A stretch of DNA of 64,000 nucleotides. It comes from Epiperipatus broadwayi (lineage: Eukaryota > Onychophora > Udeonychophora > Euonychophora > Peripatidae). Position 1 is the first letter of the stretch. Each line of letters starts with the position of its first letter. Below, one piece after another: positions 23,962-36,364 of the stretch. The DNA is taken from the NCBI GenBank assembly GCA_028023455.1, contig JAQFVV010001011.1, positions 1 to 64,000 on the forward strand. Reading direction: 5' to 3'. The translations under genes and the position numbers were made by a program. The notes below the pieces were generated by a model, which was given only the letters and a program-made list of their open reading frames with translations, ran no database searches and was not told where the DNA came from.

Positions 23962-25842
23962 CTTGACAAAGATAAATATTATATCATTGAAATGTTGAAA
24001 ACTAAAACAAAATAATATGCATGTATAATATAAATACAGCTTTATTTTCATAATATAACTGTTAATATATTTGAAGATAATATATATATATTATTTTTGA
24101 AATCACAAAGGAAATGAGAGAAAATTATTACTAATTTTCCTTTTGTTACATATAGATAAAATGCAATCTATTTTTTAATTATTGTTTTTTAATCAAGATG
24201 CCATTCACTCAATGTTAAGATTCATTATTTACTTTTTAATTGAGATATTAAATTTAATAATAATTGAAAAGTTTTTAGAAACTGCAATATTATGTAAACA
24301 AAAATAGTGGTATGAATAACATCAAGATAAGTATTATTATTAGTTGTAATATGGTAATAGTAATAATAGTAAATATAGGTGTATATTATAGTACTTAAAA
24401 GTGTGTTGGTCATGTTTAATTTTAATTTCATTTGATCTATGGATAATGGAAGTGTTGAAGCATTAATATTAACCAGGTAACTATGGCAACTATACTATTC
24501 AAACAACATTCTTTTTATTATTAAGATTTAGCATCAATTTATAAATCTGTTGTGATCAATTTCAGAGAAAAATATAACAGGTGAATAAATAAATAGATTT
24601 TGGAAATAGTTAAATGAATCATAAAAGCTTACTTGAAGAGAATCAATATTATTATTAAGTATTATACCTTTCAATTTTTGTTATTACAATCACCATAGTA
24701 ACACATTTATAAAATTAAATGGTTTATATTTCATATATGTTGTTCATAATTTAGTTATATAAAAATTCATTATTAAAAATATTTAAAAATATTTATATTC
24801 ATTAAAATATATTAGATTTATAATAGGAATTCTTTATTTTGGTTTAAAATGGAAAAATAATATTGAATTTATAAGACAGGATTTCATGTTCTCTGTATAA
24901 ATTTTTTTAAAACTCCATTTTACTTACTAATGAAGGTAAATATTTTTGAACAAATTTTTCATCATTGAGTCAAATTTGAGTAATATTCAACAGTTGTTGT
25001 GACAACAATAAAATCATCAAGAATATCTTATAAATAGAAGTCATTGAAATTTGAGTTTTTGTAATTGTATCATTGCCAGAACATACATGTTTTAGATCTG
25101 TCTTAAAAGTTATTAAATTGAATTGTTTAAGTCATTAGTTTATAAAACCATGGAAGAATAAGATTTTAACTATCTGCCTGTTCAACTGGGGTAGTTTGCT
25201 GATGATTTTTCAGGGGAAATGTCAAAAATGTGAAAGAAAGAAAAACCTATCAAAATGCATTGTATTGCAAATCAGCTATATAATGATATTTCATGGTTAC
25301 AAATCCAGAATTGCATTTATTTATTTATTTATTTATGGTGAATATAAACCTCATTATATGTCTATGGATGTCATATTCCAGATCAAGGAATTTTACTAAA
25401 TTGATTAACTCAACTTATATAGGACATGAGGCAATTTACATTTAACTTTCTTAATCAGGAAAAAAAGTTAGCATTTATTGTTGTTCACTTGATTATAACC
25501 AGATTGTGTCATCAATGAAATTCTCTTTGTGCATTAATGTTAATGGAAAAGAAAAATTACCCAGAGAGATGTGATTTTGCATTGCATATGTACCTACTCT
25601 TTCAAATGCTTTGATACATTTATATATTTAAAAGAAAATATCGGAATTGAGATGAGAAAATAATTGGTTCATATCTGTGTTAGTTACTACTCATGTTTAT
25701 CTTCTCTACTTAAAGGATAACCATCATTATGCCTTAGGATCAAAAACAAAGAACCAGAAACTATGATGGATCCATGGATAGTGAGTGAAAATAGACAGAG
25801 TTTCATTTATGTTGTATGACTTCTGTATATATATATATATGT

Positions 25843-26280
25843 TGATATGAAGATTTTTGCTGGCTGGATATATAAAAGACATATTTTGCGGGTTCATCCA
25901 CATTCAAAAATTTAAATATTAATATACCGACATTTCAACTTGATCACACAAGTCATCCACTGGGTTCATCGATATTAAAAAATTTAAATATTAATAAACC
26001 AATGTTTCAACTTGTGTGATCAAGTCAAAACAATGGTATAATAATATTTAAATTTTTTAACATGGATGGACCCACAAAATATGTCTTTTATATATGCAAC
26101 CTGTGAAAATCTTCATATCAAAATTATTAATCTCTATGGGAAGAAAATATTTAAACAGCTTCGAGTATGGTCTTTCTACCTTTTATCATCCAGTGGATGA
26201 CTCGTGTGATCAAGTTGAAATGTCAGTATATTAAAATTTAAAATTTTTAACATGAATGAACCCTCAATATACATATATAT
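25843..26280. repeat. Foldback repeat with Penelope-like terminal wording
   Basis: The arm 25843-25955 is mirrored by 26019-26122 (ATATAAAAGACATATTTTG, then GGGTTCATCCAC and TTCAACTTGATCACA). A further partial unit at 26188-26270 repeats GTGGATGACTCGTGTGATC then AAGTTGAAATGTC. These carry an ACTTG/CAAGT hairpin followed by TGAAA and TGTC, reminiscent of hammerhead stem II plus GAAA. The upstream box reads GGATGA, so I do not call a ribozyme. Confidence 0.65.
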
Positions 26281-26387
26281 GTAATAATATTATGATTCGA
26301 TGTCTGTATTTTTAAAAATAATATATGTAATTATATAACTGAATATTTGTAAATACAGTAATTTAATAATTAAAAAATATTTATCCA

Positions 26388-26431
26388 CTTAGGAGCGCTT
26401 TCGATTATCCCAGTAATCTGTTTCAACTAAA
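26388..26431 (-). ncRNA. Hammerhead-like motif with noncanonical core (Penelope terminus)
   Basis: Minus strand: TTTAG, then TTGAAAC where CTGANGA is expected, A, stem II GATTA/TAATC with CTGGGA loop, intact GAAA, palindromic stem III AGCGCT, C at the cleavage position, and CTAAG pairing with TTTAG. Geometry is fully hammerhead-like, but the first catalytic box differs at three or more positions. Confidence 0.5.
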
Positions 26432-26726
26432 GCTTTGAAATGCTAACTTTCCCACAATTACATGATCTTAACGTTTGCTGCTTGCCTGTTAATCAAATCA
26501 CATTTATATTTGTTTATTAGCACAGCTTCTTTAATTTTTCTTTTGTTGTTATTTTTTTCAATTTGCAATATTTTTGCACTGTTAAAATTAAAGTCAAAAC
26601 CATAAATATATGATTTATTATGGTCGTAAAAAAACAGATGCTGAAATATTATTATCTACAATGCAATTCTCTTTTAATTTCTGAACATGTTTTAATAATA
26701 GCAAGTAGAAAAAAGAACTAAAGAAC

Positions 26727-26929
26727 ACTTGCTATTATTAAAACATGTTCAGAAATTAAAAGAAAATTGCATTGTAGATAACTTGCTACTATTAAAACAT
26801 GTTCAGAAATTAAAAGAGAATTGCATTGTAGATAATAATATTTCAGCATCTGTTTTTTACGACTATATTAAATCATGTATTTATGGTTTTGACTTCAATT
26901 TTAACAGTGCAAAAAATATTGCAAATTGA
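26727..26929 (+). pseudogene. Penelope-like element C-terminal coding relic
   Basis: Frame encoding two copies of LLLKHVQKLKENCIVDN and then NISASVFYDYIKSCIYGFDF. It is the segment downstream of the GIY-YIG endonuclease at 54.25 kb, with the endonuclease core itself missing here. Confidence 0.6.
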
Positions 26930-27021
26930 AAAAAAATAACAACAAAAGAAAAATTAAAGAAGCTATGCTAATAAACAAACGTTAAGATCATGGAATTGTG
27001 GGAAAGTTAGCATTTCAAAGC

Positions 27022-27065
27022 TTTAGTTGAAACAGATTACTGGGATAATCAAAAGTGCTCCTAAG
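27022..27065 (+). ncRNA. Hammerhead-like motif with noncanonical core (Penelope terminus)
   Basis: Plus-strand arm of the same dimer: TTTAG, TTGAAAC, A, GATTA/TAATC, then AAAA instead of GAAA, AGTGCT, C, CTAAG. One further core base is lost compared with the left arm. Confidence 0.4.
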
Positions 27066-27125
27066 TGGATAAAATATTTTTTTAATTATTAAATTACTGT
27101 ATTTACAAATATTCAGTTATATAAT

Positions 27126-28297
27126 TACACACACACATATATATATAAAGAAAAGGTGATTTTACATTTTATTTTAAAGACATAGGTAAATAATATCTAT
27201 AGACGTATATAGAATTCATGCAATGAATAGGTCAGAGAAGGTCATTTTATTCTTACTATTTAAAGTCTTATCTGATGAGGTAAATTAATACGACCAGACG
27301 TATTCAAGTATTTAATCATTTTTTGTATGTTCAATATTTAATTTGTAGATTCAGATAAAAAAGACTTTGAACATAACAGATTTTCTTTCTTATGTTTGTT
27401 TAATTATCGAAAAATTACATTATTGAATAAATAGAGATCAATTTTTATTTGATCACATTTTTTTCTTATTATTGTACATTCTATTTAAAATCTCAGGACG
27501 ATATTTAAAATCTCTCCTTCTGTTTCATATAGTACTATTGTCGTGCAACATATTTTCTGGAGTTTCACAAACAGAGATATTTTTATTTTATTTTATTGAT
27601 TTTAGTCTATTGCAAACATAGAATTTTTTTTGTTATATTTTTGGTTATTACTGTTATAATTTTTATTATAAACCAATAAATTTAGAATTGATTTAAAATC
27701 CAGTAAATCTGTCTAATTATTTATTTTGAATGCACAAGATAATTTTTTTACTTAAAATTTGATCCAAAATTAGACTAATCTTAATTTTAAATCTGATTAC
27801 ATACAAATTTTATATTTGTTACTGAATTTAAATATTTGTTTACTTATCTAAGTCAATATTACTAGTAGAAATAATTTCATTAGTTCAGAGTTGATTATTT
27901 GTTTGCTTATCATGTTCAGTTATAAAAATCTTAATAGATTTTTATTTTATCAATTGTCAAAATCATTTGTCTTAATTACTTTCTTAAATTACTCTACAGT
28001 GGAGATCATAAATTTTATTAAGTAGTAGAGAACTGAATCTTATCTTTGGCTTGAATAACTGTCAATTATCATCTTATATAGTTTACTTGTTATAAAATCC
28101 ATTTCTATAATCAATTGATTGGAAATTTAAGTAGATAAATAATATCAGTGATTATAAGTCAGTCAATGTCCAATAGAAAACTATGGAATATTTTATACAA
28201 TGTGATTGGGTATTGTAAAAGGTGAAATTACCTAATATATTTATTGATAATAAATTCTTGTGGAGTATTTGTCTGAAGATTTATAATGATGGTATAT
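27126..28297. other. Intronic AT-rich DNA
   Basis: No gene or transposon recognised. An isolated CTGATGA at 27272-27278 lacks GAAA and is not called. Confidence 0.5.
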
Positions 28298-28563
28298 TAT
28301 AAGATGTGATATGTTGGACTATTTCCATCATTTATGAGTGAATGTTGAATATATAGAAATTTTTAAACTTTATTTAAACTTTTCATATACAAACAACTTG
28401 TTAGTAATAACACACAAATAGACAATACAGGTTAGTAATTACACAATGTTTTGAGTAGTATTATTCTCCACTCTTATTCAGGTGTTGCTGGCCTATATGC
28501 ACAGTGACAATATTTGCTTAGAAGTTGAATTTGCACCTTTAGATTCTTGAATAATGAATTTAA

Positions 28564-28600
28564 GGCAAACACTCTACCAACTGAGCTATTCTTTCAAAGG
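28564..28600 (-). repeat. tRNA-like A-box segment in the left arm
   Basis: The minus strand reads GAATAGCTCAGTTGGTAGAG, close to the 5' half of a tRNA-Lys-type gene. A weak B box follows (GGTGCAAATTCAAC), but there is no proper anticodon arm or acceptor stem. Part of a tRNA-derived repeat, not a working tRNA gene. Confidence 0.6.
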
Positions 28601-28929
28601 CAACATATAGTAGAAATTTGATATATTTATATATGAGAGTTGGTTCAAATCCTCTGAGTTCTCCAATTTATTTTTTTTAATTTTTCCTAAGAGCAAGATT
28701 AATTAGAGGCTTTCATACATTGTGTATTGCCACACTGGGTTGACTTATATGATTATTTACCATTTTCATATGAGCAGCTTCCCTAGAATTTTCTTCTATG
28801 CATTTTTTTCTCTTTATCCAATATCTTTGTATTTTCCCACTTAAGCATATGATCATTAGTATATACATGATCTGCTATGGTAGAAACATCCATTTTTCTC
28901 TTTTAACCATTAGTTTGTGCTCCTTTCAA

Positions 28930-29220
28930 TCACTGTTCAACAGGGCGATAGGTCTCACCAGTGTATTTCCTTCCACATTCACATGGTATTTCATAGATGC
29001 AGTTTTTGTTGTTCAGCATTTCCAGTTTAGGCTTAATAAAAGTAAGCATTCCCCAAAATGTGGTATGGCTTTGGAAAGCAGTTCTAGTGTTATATTGACT
29101 GCAGAAAAAACAGATGTTTCTTCCATGGCAGATCATGTATGTACGAATGACAATATGCTTAAGTGGAAAAATACAAAGATATTGAATAAATAAGAAAAAA
29201 ATACATAGAAGAAAATTCAA
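28930..29220 (-). pseudogene. Penelope-like element GIY-YIG endonuclease relic
   Basis: The open frame ends with LNNKNCIYEIPCECGRKYTG then ETYRPVEQ. The C-x-Y-x-I-x-C-x-C-G-x-x-Y-x-G-E-T pattern is the GIY-YIG nuclease start found at the C-terminus of Penelope-like elements. The upstream half (FQSHTTFWGMLTF) resembles the linker preceding it. It stops at the palindrome boundary and lacks the remaining nuclease residues. Confidence 0.75.
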
Positions 29221-29404
29221 GGAAGCTGCTCATATGACAATGGTAAATAATTCTATAAGTCAACCCAGTGTGGCAATACACAATGTATTGAAGCATCTAA
29301 TTAATCTTGCTCTTAGGAAAAATTTTAAAAAAATGGAGGACTCAGGAGGATTTGAACCAACCCTCATATATAAATATATCAAATTTTTACTATATGTTGC
29401 CTTT

Positions 29405-29480
29405 GACAGAATAGCTCAGTTGGTCGAGTGTTTGACTTAAATTCATTATTCAAGAATCTAAATGTGCAAGTTCAACTTCT
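29405..29480 (+). repeat. tRNA-like segment in the right arm
   Basis: Mirror copy of the left-arm segment: GAATAGCTCAGTTGGTCGAG, then about 45 nt later GTGCAAGTTCAAC as a weak B box. Confidence 0.6.
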
Positions 29481-29684
29481 AAGTGAATATTGCCACTGTA
29501 CATATAGGACAGCAACATCTGAAGAAGAGTGGAGAATAGTATTACTCAAAACATTGTGTAATTACTAAACTGTTATGTCTATTGTTGTTTGTATTTGAAA
29601 AGTTTAAATAAAGTTTAAAAAATTAATATACATTCAACATTCACTCATAAATGGTGGAAATAGTCCAACATATCATATCTTATT

Positions 29685-32600
29685 CTTGTGGGGTGTTTCA
29701 TTTTGGAATATAACTGAGACAATAATTGCATATTAATCTAATGTAGAGTCTGAATGAAATGTTTACATTATATTTAACATTTTATTAAAATAGATATAAA
29801 AATTAGCAAAAGTTTATTTCATTTAAACTTATAAATATTGTGTAGTTTAGAAAATATTCTCAAAATATAATTATAATTATTTCAAAACTAGTTACTTTAG
29901 ATAGAATGTCATTAAATATTATAGTAAATTTTTCATTACTATAAATAATGTTAGATTGATAAAGTACATCAGAACATATTTGTTTATCGATTCAAATTTA
30001 CTTTTATTCAATTATTAATCAAATAGATATCTTAAGCATGCATTATTCTTTAGGGCAATGATATATGGTTTCAGTGCTTATTATAATTTACTTTGGAATT
30101 GTGAATAGATTTGTTGATGTCTGAGATGATGAACTCATTTGCTTTATTTTGTTTTAAATCTAATATGAATAAATTAGATTTTAACAGAGATTGTTAATAT
30201 TTTATGATAGGGTAGTGAATAACTTAAATAATTATATATGGAAAATATTGTTATTGCCTAGTGTAATCAATAACTGAACTAGATAATTTTAGATAGGTTC
30301 TAACAGAGTTACTATTAATTTATGCATGTTTTTGCTCTGTGATAAAGAATGTAAATCTTAAGTGTGTTTCTTTATGACAAATGTTGATTGAATAAATGCA
30401 GAGAGATGAAAAATCTATTAATGTTTGCTGATGATGATAATTTACATGTGGCAATTATTACAAAATGTCAAATGAATTTGGGGATTTTATAAAATGACAA
30501 TCTACATTTAGGTTAGATCTATATTATCATGAATGATGTCTCAATTATAAGATATAGTAAAGTTTTTATGTTAGCATCCCATATTATAATCAATAGTCTA
30601 TTACAAAATGGTGACCAATGATCAGGCTATGTTTTATTCAGATTATATTGATCATCTTTCCAGCATCATCATTTTTATCATGTTACAATATATAAATATG
30701 AGAATAAATATTTTTTTACATTTTCAAAGAGATTTATATGTATTTTGTAATACATTGTATTGTTTATTATTATTCCATAATATATTAGAACATATTATGT
30801 CACCACTCATATTTATTAATGTTTTTGAATTTAAATGAAAAAAAAAAAATAGAAGCATTTGGAATTATGTTTTTGTGCTTTCTCAATACTTAAAATATTT
30901 CATGTTTGAACTATTCAAAATGAACTTATTTGTGGATTAATTTTAGTAAGTCAATTGTTTGAAATCCATTCGTTAAGTTGTGGGGATATTTTGTTTATCC
31001 AATTTGTTAAACAAAATTTACTGTATATTTAAAATATAATGTTACATAATCATTAAAAGCCCATCAACACTTATATAATTCCAACATGATTAACAATCAA
31101 CAATTTCAAACTATTGTCAAGGCAACCTCTTTTTAAAAATAAGTATGTTATTTTTTACAGTATACTTTTATTTTCTACATGTATATATAAACATGTACAC
31201 CAGCATATTCTAGTATTAAAATGAATAAAAAACTAATATATAAAGGTAATGTCTTACTATGTATTATCATTCAATAAATATTGTCAATATAATATTCCTT
31301 AGGCTCCATCATTATTGAAATTGAATGGGATTCAAAAATATTCAGCATTTATCAATACTTTTTCTATAAATTATCTGAAAAGCTAATTAAATGATTGTAC
31401 TTTTGATATAATGTTATGCAAATAGCAATCATTGTGGAAATTTATAGTTTATAAATAATTAATTCTAACACATGTATTTTTATCTACTACGAAGGAAGTT
31501 ATATTAAATGTTTTTTTTTAGATTTTTGTCAGAATGTCCGATTTTATTAATTTTTAACTTAACAATGAAAGAATCAGGACCCATTTACAATATCTTTGCA
31601 TTTCAGAACAAATCTCCTTAACAACTGACCCAATAGTAATATTACATTTTTAGAGTAAAAGTTCATTAATATGAAATTAATTAAAATTAAATATTTTAAC
31701 TAATATTTAAATAATTAATATTTCATAAATATTTTGTAAAATAAAAATAATAATTGCATAAAAAATTTATTAAATTATATGGCTTTTTTATTTCCAAAAT
31801 TAAACTGTATTTCAATTATCAAAATTGTGATGATTTTAAAAATGTTAAAATATTTAACACAACTGGTTTGAATTTGTGATAAAGAAAATGTATTTAAAGT
31901 TGAGCATTTTCAATACTGAATAATATCATAATCATAGCATAAATTGATTAAAAAAAGTTGGGCTCTAAATTTAAAGTCACTTTTAAATATTAAAGAATAT
32001 ATTAACATACAATTGAATTGTTAGGAATGCATTTACATAACAATATTGAAAATTTAAGCTACAAGTGCCTTTTTTTTTAAAAAAAGGAGTTGCAGCAGTC
32101 CTCACTATGAAACTGTTAAAATCATAGAAAAAACATTTTGCAACAAGTCAATTATAGCATTGAGAAAAAAAAAACTTTATTATAGAAATGTTAAATTGGA
32201 TTATTGATGGAATAATCACACCAATTTGCTGCAAAACATATAAATGAATTATTGCTGACCTATGGGTCTTCTATTCTGTTGAGTTGTCAGTAGTCTATAT
32301 TTGTCAAGATTTGAGAACTCAATTTTCCCCAAATTTGAGTGTCTGTTGAAGTAATTTTTATATTCCAGATACATGGATGACACTTTACTATATGCAAGAG
32401 TGTACAACCAGTTTAAATTAAAACATCAAGAAGAAAGACCAGCATTTTCTCATCATAAAATTTTTAATTTTAGATTTCATCAGATAGAATAATGTTTTAG
32501 ATAATAGGATGATTTTAAAAGCATTAAGGGTAAGAAGTACAATATACTCTAGATCTAATATTTCATTTATCCATATGTATGCTGGTCTAAAAGCTTTTTG

Positions 32601-34187
32601 CTGACCTCCAACTTTAAATAAAGTATTAATTAATTCAAAAGACAAAATAACTATAGAGGCTTCACATCAAATTGTATACAAAATTAATTGCAAAGATTAC
32701 AGTTGTTCAAAGACTTAATACAGTGACACCCAAGCTAACATATATACAATAATTGTTCAGTATAATTATTTATATGACCTGTCCAAAAAAGCAATAAATA
32801 CTCCTTTATTTTCTTGGATCATGAGTTGCAGTTAAGCAACAATTTTGATCTCTCTATAGCTGACATCATTTCCTCTGAGAGAGATAACAGAAAGAGAAAG
32901 ATGATAATGTCATCAATAAAAAGAACTCAAGAAACTTTCTTTTTAAAAATGAACTTGTAGAATCCTTTTTTGTCATTAGTATGTAAATCTATTCCTAAAA
33001 ATTTAATTTTATGATAATGTTTTTTTTTTTAATTTAGATCTGAACTTTATTCAGTTATATTATGCTAAATTATGAGACTATTCCATACTGAAAATGTTCA
33101 ACTTTAAATAAGTCTTCCTTATTACAAATTTAAACCTGTTCTATTGTTAAATGTTTTAACACTTTCTAAATCATTACAATTATTGCAGAAAAACAGGTCA
33201 AAATAAATTTCTAAAATTAATTATCAAAATTGTTGTCAGGATACATTCTCTTGTAGAAAGAACAAGAAACGTAGTAAAAAAATACAAATGAAAAAAAAAT
33301 TTCATTTAAATTAAAATTATGTTTTATTTATAATAATAAAATAAGATTAAAATATTTTTAAATAATACTTTTATGTAAGTAGCCCACTAAAAGTAGAAAA
33401 ATAAAATAATATTTATGATAAAAGTGTTTGAAGCCTTTTTAATTGTTATGATTTATTTGAGTTTCAAATGCCTTTATCATACAAATAAATACTTTATTTT
33501 TCTATTTTTTATTAGGCTATTTACATAAAAAGTATTAGTCGAAAAAATATATTTTTTAAAATCTTATTTTATTTGATATTTCAATCTGATTGCAACATTT
33601 TGCATACTCATTTAATCTATTTTTGGATATCATTATTTCATGATCCTCAATTATTTTGTTGTGATGTAATATTGAATTATTTGTATATGAGTATAATGAT
33701 TGGATGTGTTCAAACATGTTTGTATAACACTTTTATTTAATCATTTGATTAGTTATTTAGTATTTCTTGTCACATAAGCAAAACTCTCCATTCAGTATCA
33801 CCATTCAGTGCAAACCAGTGGAATGTTTAACAGTATTGCTTGTTTGTATAATTAGATAGTTTGTCTAAAGGTGTCATTAAAGTGTTGACAATATTATATT
33901 TTGTTTCAATTAATTAGTACTAGTCCTGACAAGATTCTCCTTTAAATCAATAAGTATCTAAAATATTTTAAGATATATTAGATTATTAGATAGTTTTATT
34001 GATGGATCGAAAATTGTTTTGAAAGATAAATAGATATGTAGATAGATTAATGATATATTGTATAGGTGAAAGAAAATATAGAGAGAGACCAGACCATTAT
34101 GTAGATAAATAATAGGTTGATAGTTAGATATATAGTTATGTAGGAAGTATGTATATAAATAGTTATATAGCCAATAGATATATATAT
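29685..34187. other. Intronic AT-rich DNA
   Basis: Only a family B scrap at 33778-33825 was recognised. Confidence 0.5.
33778..33825 (-). repeat. Fragment of repeat family B
   Basis: AAACTCTCCATTCAGTATCA then CCATTCAGTGCAA matches the minus-strand right end of family B (compare AAAACTCTCCATACAATTG at 61978). Confidence 0.55.
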
Positions 34188-34414
<227 letters not shown>

Positions 34415-34551
34415 AAAAACTTATGAAAAACTAACTTATGTCCATTCAAATTTATTTGCCTTAGTAATTATAAACTTTGCGGGTGTTTTATCATAAATAT
34501 TTTTTTTTTCGTTTTTTTGCTGAAATTTTTTTTTTTTTTACTTTTTTTTAG

Positions 34552-34693
34552 GCAACTGCAAGTTCGAAGAATTATGCTACACAAGAATTTATTTTTATCA
34601 TTTCTTTTAAATGCAATTTTTGTAATTAGTTTTCAGTTAATTTTTATGAAAGATACTCTGGTTTCAGAAAACCCCATGTTGGATCAAAATGGA
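34552..34693 (+). CDS. Class B1 GPCR, exon encoding ICL1, TM2 and ECL1
   Basis: This exon follows a long T-rich tract ending in AG (34550-34551). The first base completes the Lys codon left open by the TM1 exon, and 47 codons follow. The peptide begins QLQVRRIMLHKNLFLSFLLN, the loop 1/TM2 signature of secretin-family receptors: R-I-x-x-H-K-N-L-F-x-S-F, with the conserved TM2 histidine. A hydrophobic stretch and a polar loop (MKDTLVSENPMLDQNG) follow, matching extracellular loop 1. Two donors are possible. GTAGGT at 34694 leaves a phase-0 junction that fits the next exon; GTAACA five bases later would put a stop into it. I therefore end the exon after GGA at 34693. PDF receptors, calcitonin/CGRP receptors and insect DH31 receptors share this motif, so the subfamily is uncertain. 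Confidence 0.93.
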
Positions 34694-35793
34694 GTAGGTA
34701 ACAATCTTATATTATAACTTACATATATGTGTGTATATTTTTTGATTTTTTTTGTTTAACATTTGGAGTGTTTTTAATTCATATCTTGCGGATCCTTTAT
34801 TTACATTTGTTTAAAGTAAAATATTTTAAAGTTGTATTGAAAATTTTAGTGAAAAATCTATGAAATTATAATTAATTGAACAAAAAATGAATTTTACTTT
34901 ATATATGTGTACTCAATGCTTTTTTTTCTATAAAAAATGTTTTTTTTTTTTTTTAAATATTGATTGAACTAAAATCTCTTTGTGTGAACTCAGTAAAGCT
35001 GTATATTTTATAATCAGAAAAACAATTTCATTACTGCTACTACATATGAGACAGCAAAATGACTTCACTTTTCATAGCTTATTAATTGGTAATAGTCATT
35101 TTTCAAAAAAAAAAACTGTAAAGCTTCAAAAAAATAATTATTGTAAACCAAAATTTAGAAATTTTTCTCCAAATATGGGGGAGGGGGCCAATATTAACAG
35201 AAGAAGTTTACTTACACATTAACAGTTGGTGTGTTTGTATGTAATTTGGAATGGATTGGAAGATATTTTAATACAAAAATAAACAATATCCATAAATCAA
35301 ATCATATGACTTTCAGGAACAAAACTATTATTGTTTGTGATCACTTATCTTTTTATAGCACTTTGGTTTTAAACCGTATATTGGTTATTATAATTGTAGT
35401 CATTTATGTGACAATATTCCACGAATGTCAACAATAGACTGCTAATGTATCATGAAAAGATAGTGTTATAAATTGATAGTTGTTGACAAAATTTGTATTT
35501 CCTGTTTTATTAGGAGAATGATAAGTTGAAATTATGAACATAAAAATTATTGTAGTTAACATAAATCTGAAAGCAGAAATTATACAGTAATATAGCTAAA
35601 ATTTATTGAGAATTTATTTGTCAATTAATTATCTATACACTTTTTGAATAATCAAATACTAGTTATTATTGGGAACATAACCAGATGTATTTTTTAGATA
35701 TCAAATTGGATACTTTCAGCTACAAAAGAATAGATATATAAAACATAAAAAAATCTGACTTTGAAATTTAACAGTTATTGTTTATTCAAAAAG
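34694..35793. other. Intron between TM2 and TM3 exons, first part
   Basis: Homopolymer T and A runs; no element recognised before the SINE. Confidence 0.6.
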
Positions 35794-35810
35794 TGTGAAT
35801 GTTATTTGCA

Positions 35811-35908
35811 TTGGTGGTCGAGAGGTCAGTACGACTGCCATTTACTTGCAGGCAGTTGCCCGGGTTACGGGTTCACGTTCCGGCCGATGCTATGACACTT
35901 AAAAAAAA
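35811..35908 (+). mobile_element. Young tRNA-derived SINE (98 bp)
   Basis: A GC-rich island in AT-rich DNA with tRNA-like layout: A box GGTGGTCGAGAGGTCAGTAC, an anticodon-arm-like GACTGCC...GGCAGT pairing, B box GGTTCACGTTCC, and an A8 tail. The A box resembles Ser/Leu-type tRNAs. It is flanked by a perfect 17-bp target duplication, TGTGAATGTTATTTGCA, at 35794-35810 and 35909-35925, so insertion was by target-primed reverse transcription and recent. There is almost no body beyond the tRNA-related part. Confidence 0.92.
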
Positions 35909-36364
35909 TGTGAATGTTATTTGCAAGAAAAACAGATACTATCAATTATCTTGGATAAAGTATGAAATAATAGAAAGTCTATCAGAACATGTTTTGTAAA
36001 TAATATTATAAATATGAGTTAATATTTATTTAACATATTACTTTTAATAATTTTAATTAAAATTATATTTTTTGGCATTTTTTGAAATAGCAATGCCAAC
36101 ATATTTTATAATATTAACTAAAAAATATTAGTATGTGTAATCTTGATATTTAAATCACTCCATGCTATGACTTTATATTCAATAGAATGTTTTTATGTGA
36201 TAATGACGTCAGAATTCAAATGCCTTACTTTCATACTATTATGTTTTAAATTGAACAGGAGCCCCTCTCATTAACTTTCTAAGTGTGTTTCTAGTTTGAA
36301 TTTAGCTCATATTGTTTTAATTTTAGACTCTGATTAATTCATTTAGATTGGTTATAGTCTAGAG

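Larger units (their letters stand above)
22588..25842. other. Intronic AT-rich DNA
   Basis: Apart from a family B scrap (23215-23262) and a short inverted repeat (23816-23961), nothing was recognised. Confidence 0.5.
26320..27125. mobile_element. Penelope-like element fragments as a head-to-head inverted dimer
   Basis: Arms meet near 26720: the left half is minus strand, the right half plus strand. Both hold the same C-terminal coding relic (VQKLKENCIVDNNISASVFY, then CIYGFDFNFNSAK) and the same terminal non-coding block with TGCTAACTTTCCCACAATT and the hammerhead-like motif. The coding part is shared with the copy at 54.3 kb, where it follows a GIY-YIG endonuclease motif, which assigns it to a Penelope-like element. 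A 50-bp segment (AACATGTTCAGAAATTAAAA) is tandemly duplicated near 26735-26820. Confidence 0.85.
28298..29684. mobile_element. Second Penelope-like inverted dimer with GIY-YIG relic and tRNA-like segment
   Basis: Arms 28298-28905 and about 29120-29684 are reverse complements (ATGTTGGACTATTTCCATCA at the left end, mirrored at the right). The centre encodes a GIY-YIG endonuclease fragment. Each arm also holds a tRNA-like promoter sequence (TAGCTCAGTTGGT) and a tail with CTGAAGAAGAGTGGAGA, then ACTCAAAACATTGTGTAATT. The family differs from the 26- and 53-kb one. Confidence 0.8.

Noticed and set aside
26188-26235. GTGGATGACTCGTGTGATC plus TTGAAATGTC as a hammerhead
   Set aside because: Stem II and GAAA are plausible, but the catalytic box lacks the CTGA part and CATCCAGTGGATG forms a competing hairpin.
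27272-27300. CTGATGAGG followed by a possible short hairpin, as a hammerhead
   Set aside because: GAAA is replaced by GACC and stems I and III do not pair convincingly.
28564-28600. Functional tRNA-Lys gene
   Set aside because: Only the A box is good; there is no anticodon arm or acceptor stem, and the same sequence sits in both arms of a transposon palindrome.
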